A DNA stretch of 9,669 bases, from the NCBI GenBank assembly GCA_001821375.1, contig MHLG01000025.1, positions 14,589 through 24,257 on the forward strand, written 5' to 3'. Position 1 is the first letter of the stretch; each line of letters starts with the position of its first letter. The notes under the pieces were generated by a model that was not told the origin of the DNA, ran no database searches, and saw only the letters and a program-made list of their open reading frames with translations. Of the stretch, positions 3,600 through 9,669 are shown in pieces. Origin of the DNA: Candidatus Liptonbacteria bacterium RIFOXYD1_FULL_36_11 (GTDB lineage: Bacteria; Patescibacteriota; Minisyncoccia; UBA6257; XYB1-36-10). The translations under genes and the position numbers were made by a program.

Positions 3600-6500
3600 A
3601 TGGCAGAAAATAAAAAAGATAAGAACCCACCCAAATTACCAAGCAAAGCAGGTCTTTCTAAATTAGAAAAAGAAACTCTTTCTTTTTGGAATGAAAAAAA
3701 GATTTTTTTAAAATCCTTAAAACAAACCGCTAAAAATAAAAAGTTTATCTTTTATGAAGGACCCCCTTCCGCCAATGGCCGCCCTGGCCTTCATCACGTC
3801 CTCGCCCGTTCTTTTAAAGACATTATCTGCCGCTATAAAACTATGCAAGGTTTTAATGTCCCCCGCCAAGCCGGCTGGGACACACACGGCCTTCCCGTAG
3901 AAATACAAGTAGAAAAATCTCTCGGTCTAAAATCCAAAAAAGATATTGAAAATCTTGTCCCCGGCAATAAAAGAGAAAGTATTAAATTATTCAATCAAAA
4001 ATGTCGCGAATCAGTCTGGCAATATCGCGACCTCTGGGAAAATCTTACTAATCGCATGGGTTACTGGCTTGAAATGGAAAATCCTTATATTACTTACGAT
4101 TCAAAATATATTGAATCCCTTTGGTGGATTTTCAAAAAAATTTCCGATAAAGGTCTTCTCTACCAAGGACATAAAGTTATTCCCTGGTGCCCCCGTTGCG
4201 GCACCGGCCTCTCCTCTCACGAAATTGCCCAAGGCTATAAAACCGTTACAGAAAACTCCATCTATATCAAATTTAAACTCCTCCCTAAACAAAAAATTGA
4301 TAAATTCTTCACGGATGAAAAAACTTATATTCTTTCTTGGACTACCACTCCTTGGACTCTTCCTGGAAATGTCGCTCTCGCCGTCGGAGAAAAAATAAAA
4401 TATATCGCGGTAAGAACTCCAAAAAAAGAGCTTCTTATTTTAGCTAAAAACCTCTGGAATAAAAATCTTTTTGAAGGAAAGATTGAAAAAGAATTTTCCG
4501 GTAAAGAATTACTCGGCTTAAAATATAAACCGTTTTTTAATATAAAAGAGCTTATCTCCTCTTCTTCTTATCAAATCTACCCCGCTGATTTTGTTACCAC
4601 CGAAGACGGCACTGGCATCGTCCACACCGCCGTTATGTATGGCGAGGATGATTACCAGCTTGGAACTAAATTTAATCTTCCCGCAATTCACACTGTCAGC
4701 GAAGACGGAAAATTTAAATCAATCGTTCCTGAATTTTCTGGCCTCCCCGTAAAAAACACTGACACCGAAAATAAAATAATCTCTCATCTTGAAAAAAACA
4801 ACTTTCTTTTAAAAACCGCTCCCTACAAACATGAATATCCTTTTTGCTGGCGGTGCGACAGTCCCATTCTCTACTACGCCCGCTCTTCCTGGTTTATAAA
4901 AATGAGCAGCTTAAGAAAAGAGCTCCAAAAAAACAATGAAAAAATAAACTGGGTCCCCGCCCATATTAAAGAAGGCCGTTTTGGTGAATGGTTGAAAGAA
5001 ACAAAAGACTGGGCTATTTCTCGCGAACGTTACTGGGCAACTCCCCTTCCAATCTGGCAATGCCAAAAAGGCCACCTTAGCATTATTAGCAGTTTAAAAG
5101 AACTTGATGAAAAATCTTTCTCTTCTGGAAATGAATTTATTATTATGCGCCACGGGGAAGCAGAGTCCAACGTAAAAAAAATATTAAGCTCTTCGCCGGA
5201 AAACAATCATCATCTTACCGAAAAAGGAAAAAAAGAAGTTGCCCTGTCTGCAAAAAAACTCAAAAAAGAAAAAATAGATATTATTATCTCTTCCGATATT
5301 CTCCGCGCTAAAGAAACTGCCGTTATTATAAAAAAAGAATTGGAAATAAACGAAGTTATTTTTGACTCCCGCCTCCGCGAAACAAATTTTGGCGATTGGA
5401 ACGGTCAAAATATTAGTGTTTACAAAAAAATATCAAAAAACAAATTAGATTTTTTTCTAAAGTCAGCTCCTAACGGAGAAACCCTAAAACAAGTAAAAAC
5501 AAGAGTTTTTTTAGCCTTAAAAGACATAAATAGCCGCTATAAAAATAAAAAAATTCTTATTGTCAGTCATGGCGATCCCCTTTCTGTTTTAGCCGGCGCC
5601 GCTCTCGGCTTGCCTAATAAAGAAATTTTGGAAGAAAAAAAATACCTCCTAAAAAAATCTGAATTTAAAAAGATATCCTTCAAAAACTTTCCTTTTAGCG
5701 ATGAGGGGGATTTAGATATTCACCGCCCTTTTATAGATGAAATCTTTTTAAAATGCGCCGAATGCGGCGAAAAAATGGAAAGAGTAAAAGAGCTTGCCGA
5801 TGTCTGGTTTGACTCCGGCGCTATGCCTTTCGCCGCTATTAACTACCCCTTTAAAAACTGTCCTCTTATAGAAAAAAACAAATTTTTCCCTGCCGATTAT
5901 ATTTCTGAAGGTATAGATCAAACTCGCGGTTGGTTTTATACTCTCCTTGCTATCTCTACTATTATTAAAAACTCCACCCCTTTTAAAAACGTTGTTTGTC
6001 TTGGATTGATTCACGATAAAAACGGGCAGAAAATGTCTAAATCGCGCGGTAATATTGTAGACCCGTGGGAAATGATGGATAAATACGGAGCCGATTCCTT
6101 ACGCTGGTACCTTTATACCTTAAACGATCCCGGCGATGCCAAAAATTTTAACGAAGAAGACTTAAAAAAAATATCCCAAAATGTTTTTGGTATTCTTAAA
6201 AACTGCCTCATTTATTGGCTTACCTATGGAACTAAAAATATAAAATTATTTATTCGTCCATCCCATCCTTTAGATCTCTGGCTCTCTTCCCGCCAAAATC
6301 AAACTATCTCTGAAGTCACTTCCTTTCTTGAAAAATATGATATTATTCGCGCCGCTAAATCTATTGAAAGTTTTATTAATGATCTTTCCCGTTGGTATAT
6401 CCGCCGTTCTCGCGGGAGGTTCCAAAATCCAAAAAATAAATCCGACATCTCCTCCGCCTCAAAAACTCTTTTTGAAGCCCTTCTTGCTTTAAGTAAACTT

Positions 6501-7130
6501 ATCGCCCCCTTTTCTCCTTTCTTTTCTGAATTTCTTTATCAATCACTTTTAAAAAACTCAAAAAATAAATTTAAAGAATCCGTCCATTTGGAAAACTGGC
6601 TCAAAACCGCTGGTAAAGTAAATAATAAGAAACTTCTAGAAGATATGGAAATTATCCGCCGTCTTTCAAGTCTTGCTCTCGCCGAAAGAGAAACTGCTGG
6701 TATTAAAATCCGCCAACCGTTAAAAGAACTAAAAATAGAAAAAATAAATATTTCTCCCGCTCTCTTAGAAATATTAAAAGATGAGGTAAATGTTAAATCT
6801 ATAACTTTTACCTCAAAACTTCCCAAAGAAAAAGAAGTTGAACTTGATATTGATATAACTCCTGAATTAAAAAAAGAGGGCGCTATTAGAGAATTAATTA
6901 GAGCCATTCAATCCTTGCGAGGTAAATCTAATTTAAAACCCGGCCAGACAGTTAATCTCTATCTTGAAAATTACTCTCCTGAGATAAAAAATATTTTTGA
7001 AGAAAACTGGCCGGAAATTAGTCGCGCTTGCTCCCTTAAAAAACTTCTTTTCAACTCAACCTCCTCTTCTCTCACTAAAGAGCAAATTTCCATTCCTAAT
7101 CTTGGAGATCTAATTTTCTCCTTAAAATAA
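3600..7130 (+). CDS. ileS: Isoleucyl-tRNA synthetase with inserted histidine phosphatase domain
   Basis: This class I synthetase charges tRNA-Ile in the cytoplasm; it has 1176 residues. Visible in order: signature segment EGPPSANGRPGLHH (53-66, GLHH replacing HxGH); GWDTHGLPVE (92-101); first zinc ribbon half WCPRC (C197, C200); CP1 editing domain with WTTTPWTLPGN (247-257) and YGEDDY (347-352, D351 at the editing-aspartate position); second half CWRC (C416, C419); EGIDQTRGWF (770-779); KMSKS (811-815); and the anticodon-binding region starting near RWYIRRSRGRF (931-941). The closest layout I recall is the Thermus/eukaryote-like IleRS type, of about 1045 residues in Thermus. The core here is about 980 residues once a histidine phosphatase insert (about 508-702) is removed. 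The ATG at 3600 has no Shine-Dalgarno site, and a TATAAT lies 14 bp upstream. The gene is flanked by a promoter-like region and a hairpin, so it is probably monocistronic. Confidence 0.97.
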   Translation: MAENKKDKNPPKLPSKAGLSKLEKETLSFWNEKKIFLKSLKQTAKNKKFIFYEGPPSANGRPGLHHVLARSFKDIICRYKTMQGFNVPRQAGWDTHGLPVEIQVEKSLGLKSKKDIENLVPGNKRESIKLFNQKCRESVWQYRDLWENLTNRMGYWLEMENPYITYDSKYIESLWWIFKKISDKGLLYQGHKVIPWCPRCGTGLSSHEIAQGYKTVTENSIYIKFKLLPKQKIDKFFTDEKTYILSWTTTPWTLPGNVALAVGEKIKYIAVRTPKKELLILAKNLWNKNLFEGKIEKEFSGKELLGLKYKPFFNIKELISSSSYQIYPADFVTTEDGTGIVHTAVMYGEDDYQLGTKFNLPAIHTVSEDGKFKSIVPEFSGLPVKNTDTENKIISHLEKNNFLLKTAPYKHEYPFCWRCDSPILYYARSSWFIKMSSLRKELQKNNEKINWVPAHIKEGRFGEWLKETKDWAISRERYWATPLPIWQCQKGHLSIISSLKELDEKSFSSGNEFIIMRHGEAESNVKKILSSSPENNHHLTEKGKKEVALSAKKLKKEKIDIIISSDILRAKETAVIIKKELEINEVIFDSRLRETNFGDWNGQNISVYKKISKNKLDFFLKSAPNGETLKQVKTRVFLALKDINSRYKNKKILIVSHGDPLSVLAGAALGLPNKEILEEKKYLLKKSEFKKISFKNFPFSDEGDLDIHRPFIDEIFLKCAECGEKMERVKELADVWFDSGAMPFAAINYPFKNCPLIEKNKFFPADYISEGIDQTRGWFYTLLAISTIIKNSTPFKNVVCLGLIHDKNGQKMSKSRGNIVDPWEMMDKYGADSLRWYLYTLNDPGDAKNFNEEDLKKISQNVFGILKNCLIYWLTYGTKNIKLFIRPSHPLDLWLSSRQNQTISEVTSFLEKYDIIRAAKSIESFINDLSRWYIRRSRGRFQNPKNKSDISSASKTLFEALLALSKLIAPFSPFFSEFLYQSLLKNSKNKFKESVHLENWLKTAGKVNNKKLLEDMEIIRRLSSLALAERETAGIKIRQPLKELKIEKINISPALLEILKDEVNVKSITFTSKLPKEKEVELDIDITPELKKEGAIRELIRAIQSLRGKSNLKPGQTVNLYLENYSPEIKNIFEENWPEISRACSLKKLLFNSTSSSLTKEQISIPNLGDLIFSLK
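5124..5705 (+). other. Histidine phosphatase (branch 1) domain inserted in IleRS
   Basis: IleRS residues about 509-702 contain the complete motif set of the phosphoglycerate-mutase-like histidine phosphatases. These are MRHGEAESN (516-524, phospho-acceptor H518 and R517), SSDILRAKETA (564-574, R569), RLRETNFGDWNG (591-602, acid/base candidate E594), APNGETL (623-629) and IVSHGD (654-659, second catalytic H657). No catalytic residue is missing, so an active phosphatase is expected. It is in frame, with no stop or frameshift at either junction. Flanking IleRS sequence (KELDEKS before, DLDIHRPFIDEI after) joins up as QELKARA...FDPHRPYVDQV does in Thermus IleRS. The substrate is unknown. Confidence 0.93.
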
Positions 7131-7132
7131 AA

Positions 7133-7159
7133 TCCGCTGGGAATAAAATCCCCAGCGGA
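7133..7159. terminator. Convergent terminator between ileS and the membrane protein gene
   Basis: TCCGCTGGG (7133-7141) and CCCAGCGGA (7151-7159) form a perfect 9-bp GC-rich stem with a 9-nt loop. It begins 2 bp after the ileS stop. On the minus strand it is followed by TTTTATTTT, so it is a good intrinsic terminator for the membrane protein gene. On the plus strand it lacks a tight U-run and is weaker for ileS. Confidence 0.75.
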
Positions 7160-7182
7160 ACAAACTTTACTAATTAACTTTC

Positions 7183-7800
7183 TTAACTTCCTCCGCCTCC
7201 CTCCTTTATTTCTCCCCACGGAATAGTTAGGTTAATTTCTTTTTTCATATTATAGGAAAAAAGAATAACCGGCATTCCCAAATTAAAAACCTTTATTTTA
7301 TACTCTTCATTTGGTATAACGCCGCTAACCTGAATTTCTCCCGAAGCCGACTTTATTTCCCCACTGCTAACATTTTTATATCCTAAATGTCTCAAAAGCC
7401 ATTTTCCTTCATTTACAGAAGAAACATCAGCGTAAAAAGAATTTTCCTCTACAATTGTATTCTCTAATATTTCCCCCCCCCTCCATATATTCTTGTACGC
7501 CTGATAATCTACAAGAAAGTCAGTCAAGAAAATAGAAACAAGAAAAATAGGAAAAATGAAAGAAAAACACACTCCATCACTTTTTTTATAATTCACATTT
7601 TCTTCTCCCCTCCTTTCTTTTATATCAAAAAGAAAAGCACAACAAGCAACAATAGACTGAAAAATAAAGAAAAGAAAAGAAAAAAGAATTTTCCAGTTTT
7701 GGTCTGAACAATCTTTGAACTGCATAGTCGTATCCCAAAAACCACTCGCAAAATTAAAAACAACAAAACAACCCAAACAAGCTAACCAAACTTTCATCAT
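7183..7800 (-). CDS. Unrecognised three-helix membrane protein with C-terminal extracytoplasmic domain
   Basis: I do not recognise this 205-residue protein. Three hydrophobic segments are visible: about 4-19, 37-58 (ILFSFLFFIFQSIVACCAFL) and 77-98 (VCFSFIFPIFLVSIFLTDFL). The loop between the second and third is basic (KERR, YKK). By the positive-inside rule it faces the cytoplasm, which puts the last 105 or so residues outside. That tail is mixed polar/hydrophobic, probably beta-rich, and ends EGGGGS. Six cysteines lie in the N-terminal half (C8, C11, C31, C53, C54, C78). The first of two tandem ATGs (7800, 7797) was chosen; AGGAGAAGG lies immediately upstream. The gene has its own consensus promoter and hairpins on both sides, so it is an independent unit. 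A 9-G run encodes the WRGGE region (106-110). Confidence 0.75.
   Translation of the reverse strand: MMKVWLACLGCFVVFNFASGFWDTTMQFKDCSDQNWKILFSFLFFIFQSIVACCAFLFDIKERRGEENVNYKKSDGVCFSFIFPIFLVSIFLTDFLVDYQAYKNIWRGGEILENTIVEENSFYADVSSVNEGKWLLRHLGYKNVSSGEIKSASGEIQVSGVIPNEEYKIKVFNLGMPVILFSYNMKKEINLTIPWGEIKEGGGGS
7473..7481. repeat. Nine-base homopolymer (C9 on plus strand, G9 in coding strand)
   Basis: An uninterrupted run of nine C bases on the plus strand is the coding G9 tract of the membrane protein gene (codons AGG GGG GGG, residues R107-G109, plus the first G of E110). Such a tract is conspicuous in this AT-rich sequence and is prone to slippage, either in the cell or during sequencing. Confidence 0.9.
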
Positions 7801-7806
7801 TTCCTT

Positions 7807-7811
7807 CTCCT
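7807..7811 (-). promoter_or_regulatory. Strong ribosome binding site of the membrane protein gene
   Basis: AGGAG, within AGGAGAAGGAA, lies 6 nt before the first ATG (7800) and 9 nt before the second (7797). It is the clearest Shine-Dalgarno site in the window; most other genes here lack one. Confidence 0.75.
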
Positions 7812-7863
7812 ATGCTTAGAGCCCATCCGGCTATTATATTATGTAATTCAAAAAACTCCCGAA

Positions 7864-7892
7864 ATTATACTTCTTTTTTTTCATTATGTCAA
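7864..7892 (-). promoter_or_regulatory. Exact-consensus sigma-70-type promoter of the membrane protein gene
   Basis: TTGACA (7892-7887), a 17-bp spacer and TATAAT (7869-7864) match the housekeeping sigma consensus without a mismatch. The A-rich spacer contains A8. Transcription would start near 7857, giving a leader of about 56 nt. The leader contains a small AGCC/GGCT stem-loop (7820-7832) upstream of the ribosome binding site. Confidence 0.85.
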
Positions 7893-7907
7893 CTTAAAAT
7901 ATGCGCA

Positions 7908-7951
7908 AAAAACCTGCTTTATCCCGCAATTGTGAGATAAGGTAGGTTTTT
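7908..7951. terminator. Terminator downstream of RNase J
   Basis: AAAAACCTGCTTTATC (7908-7923) pairs with GATAAGGTAGGTTTTT (7936-7951) over 16 positions, with two G-U pairs and a 12-nt loop. It begins 23 bp beyond the RNase J stop. On the minus strand it runs into TTTTTT, as an intrinsic terminator should, and its A/T symmetry would let it act in both directions. It insulates the membrane protein promoter at 7864-7892 from RNase J transcription. Confidence 0.85.
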
Positions 7952-7974
7952 AAATTTTTAATCTCAACTTATTT

Positions 7975-9663
7975 TTATATTTCAATCACCACCGGCAATA
8001 CCATCGGTCTTCTTTTTGTTTTATTAAACAAAAACTGCCCAATCTGGTCTCTTATCAACCCTTTAAAATAATCAATATCAACCTCTTGGTCTAGTGGTAA
8101 TCTTCCAAAAATCCCTCTTATCCTTCTTCTTATCTCGTCTAAAATCTCCTTATTTTCTTTAAGATAAATAAACCCGCGTGAAATTATATCGGGATTTTTT
8201 AAAATCTTCCCGCTTTGCTTATCCATTGTAGCTATAATTACAACCATTCCTTCTTGCGCCAGCACTCTTCTATCACGAAGAACCACCTCTCCTACGTCTC
8301 CCACTCCGAGCCCGTCCACCATCACGTAATATGCCGGCACTGTTTCCTTTATAACCTCCACCTTTAATTTAGATATTTCCGCCACTTGTCCGTTATCCAT
8401 TAAAACACAATTTTCTCTTTTTACTCCTGCTTCTACCGCGTTATTTACATTAGTATACCGCATAAAATAATACCCATGTATTGGAAAAAAGAACTTTGGT
8501 TTTATTGCTCTTAACACCGCCTTTATATCTTCCTGCGGTCCATGGCCGCTCGCGTGTAAATCCATAAAAGCCGAACGGTGTATAATTGCTCCTTGTCTTG
8601 CTAAATTATCCATTAAAGTTTGCACACTTCTCTCATTTCCCGGAATAATTGACGATGAAAATATTACTGTGTCTCCCGGTTTTATTCTAATATGCTTGTG
8701 CTCCCCTAATATTATTTTCATCAAACTCGCGTTTGTTTCTCCTTGCGCTCCAGTTGAAACTATTAAAATCTTTTCGTCTTTATATTTACGCACATCTTCA
8801 AGAGGCACTATCAGCCCTTGCGTCATTTTTATATATCCAAGATTTTGCGCTATCTTCACATTCTCCTGCATAGACCTTCCGGAAATTACTACTTTTCTCC
8901 CACACCTTTCCGCTATCTGCATTACCGTACGAATTCGGTCTAGTAAAGAAGCAAATGTTCCGACAATTATCCTTCCCGGCGCTTTTCTAAATACTTCTTC
9001 AATATTCTGTTCTACGGTTTCTTCCGAAACTCCTTTACCGGGTTTTTCCGCCGCCGTGCTATCTAAAAAAATAGCCTGCACTCCTTTTACGCTTATCTTT
9101 TCAAACATCGCCATCCCTTGCGCATTTCCCTCTTTGTCATACTCCATTCTAAAATCTCCTAAATTACACATATTCCCCGCTGGAGTTTTTAAAAGAACAA
9201 TTATTGAATCCGGTATGGTGTGCATCCCGCCAAAAAACTCCGCCGAAAAATTATCGGAAATTCTCACCGTATCCCCCGCCTTCACTTCCTCAAAAATAAG
9301 TTTTGGCGCATTTGGAAATTCTTCCTGTCTTCTTTTTATAATTTCTCTTGAAAGCGCTGTGGTATAAATTGGCGGATTGCCGATTTTTTCCATTATGTAA
9401 GGAATGGCTCCAATATGGTCTAAGTGCGCGTGGGTAATTATTAAAGCTTTTACTTTATCTCTATTTTCCTCAAGATAAGTTACATTTGGAATAATAAAAT
9501 CTATTCCCGGTGTTTCCTCTTCCGGAAACTGCAATCCCGCATCAATTATCACTATCTCGTTATTATACTCAAAAAACATCATATTCCGCCCTATCTCCTC
9601 AAGCCCTCCAAGCGGCACAAAACGAAGCGTGTTTTCTTTTTGCACGCTTTTTACTCTTCTCAA
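7975..9663 (-). CDS. rnj: Ribonuclease J (5' end at or beyond window edge)
   Basis: RNase J is a metallo-beta-lactamase/beta-CASP nuclease with endonuclease and 5'-3' exonuclease activity, acting in mRNA decay and rRNA maturation. Counting from TTG at 9663: PLGGLEEIGRN (17-27); metal-binding HAHLDH (78-83); MHT (H148); LGDF (D170 region); DST (201-203); the beta-CASP segment with TFASLLDRIR (236-245), SGRSM and STGAQGE; ASGHG (371-375); PIHG (394-397, H396). The C-terminal domain follows, ending KTKRRPMVLPVVIEI as in Bacillus RNase J1. The 562 residues match the family length. The start is uncertain: the frame is still open at the window edge (TAT TTT before the TTG), so translation may begin upstream, possibly with an N-terminal extension. 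A hairpin terminator lies 23 bp downstream. Confidence 0.96.
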   Translation of the reverse strand: MRRVKSVQKENTLRFVPLGGLEEIGRNMMFFEYNNEIVIIDAGLQFPEEETPGIDFIIPNVTYLEENRDKVKALIITHAHLDHIGAIPYIMEKIGNPPIYTTALSREIIKRRQEEFPNAPKLIFEEVKAGDTVRISDNFSAEFFGGMHTIPDSIIVLLKTPAGNMCNLGDFRMEYDKEGNAQGMAMFEKISVKGVQAIFLDSTAAEKPGKGVSEETVEQNIEEVFRKAPGRIIVGTFASLLDRIRTVMQIAERCGRKVVISGRSMQENVKIAQNLGYIKMTQGLIVPLEDVRKYKDEKILIVSTGAQGETNASLMKIILGEHKHIRIKPGDTVIFSSSIIPGNERSVQTLMDNLARQGAIIHRSAFMDLHASGHGPQEDIKAVLRAIKPKFFFPIHGYYFMRYTNVNNAVEAGVKRENCVLMDNGQVAEISKLKVEVIKETVPAYYVMVDGLGVGDVGEVVLRDRRVLAQEGMVVIIATMDKQSGKILKNPDIISRGFIYLKENKEILDEIRRRIRGIFGRLPLDQEVDIDYFKGLIRDQIGQFLFNKTKRRPMVLPVVIEI

Positions 9664-9669
9664 AAAATA

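Noticed and set aside
3946..4398. Plus-strand 150-residue frame inside ileS, and several minus-strand frames (3717-3908, 4101-4292, 5184-5408, 5748-6014, 6539-6907)
   Set aside because: All lie within the continuous, motif-rich ileS frame and show no family features or ribosome binding sites.
5124..5705. Assembly chimera or frameshift explaining the phosphatase inside ileS
   Set aside because: The frame is uninterrupted across both junctions, codon usage and base composition match the flanks, and the IleRS sequence resumes exactly where homologous enzymes continue. Read mapping would still be the decisive test.
6971..7219. Minus-strand 82-residue frame spanning the ileS 3' end and the hairpin
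   Set aside because: It overlaps the end of ileS, reads through the terminator hairpin and overlaps the better-supported membrane protein gene.
8669..9367. Open 232-residue plus-strand frame antisense to RNase J
   Set aside because: RNase J on the other strand matches its family along the whole length. The antisense translation is Ile/Ser/Phe-rich with no family signature, which is typical of a shadow frame.
1..9669. CRISPR array, insertion sequence, prophage or integrase signals
   Set aside because: No regularly spaced direct repeats, transposase or integrase motifs, or terminal inverted repeats were seen on either strand.

Overview
The window is AT-rich, densely packed DNA of bacterial type. 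It has classical bacterial housekeeping genes, short intergenic gaps, few recognisable Shine-Dalgarno sites, a divergent 58-residue L35, a Thermus/Bacteroidetes-like IleRS and a metallo-beta-lactamase RNase J. These traits together suggest a Candidate Phyla Radiation (Patescibacteria, Parcubacteria-like) bacterium. That placement is inference: no 16S rRNA or other decisive marker is present.

Layout. Bases 1-927 (+): the 3' end of a Clp-family AAA+ chaperone gene, whose stop codon abuts the ATG of a Nudix hydrolase. A symmetric hairpin (1026-1051) then separates these from a minus-strand block. Read in transcription order, that block is smpB (3080-2631), ssrA/tmRNA (2623-2235), infC (2168-1662), rpmI (1630-1454) and rplT (1426-1079). 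It joins the trans-translation pair to the classical IF3-L35-L20 operon with no convincing internal terminator. The infC frame has no ATG, GTG or TTG upstream of its conserved N-terminus, and AUU is the likely start. Bases 3141-3599 hold no long gene, only two short hydrophobic minus-strand frames, a hairpin and promoter-like elements.

Bases 3600-7130 (+) encode an isoleucyl-tRNA synthetase of 1176 residues. Its surplus length is explained by a complete histidine phosphatase (phosphoglycerate-mutase-like) domain of about 195 residues, inserted between the two halves of the second zinc ribbon. All five expected catalytic residues are visible. The class I signature is GLHH instead of HxGH. Next comes an unrecognised three-helix membrane protein (7800-7183, -), which has an exact TTGACA-17-TATAAT promoter, a strong ribosome binding site, hairpins on both sides and a 9-G tract. 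The window ends with RNase J (from 9663 to 7975, -), whose 5' end is at or beyond the window edge.

Together the genes serve translation (IleRS, IF3, L35, L20), ribosome rescue (SmpB, tmRNA), RNA turnover (RNase J), protein disaggregation (Clp) and nucleotide clean-up (Nudix). The strongest candidate for something little described is the IleRS-histidine phosphatase fusion. No mobile element, CRISPR array or rRNA gene is visible.
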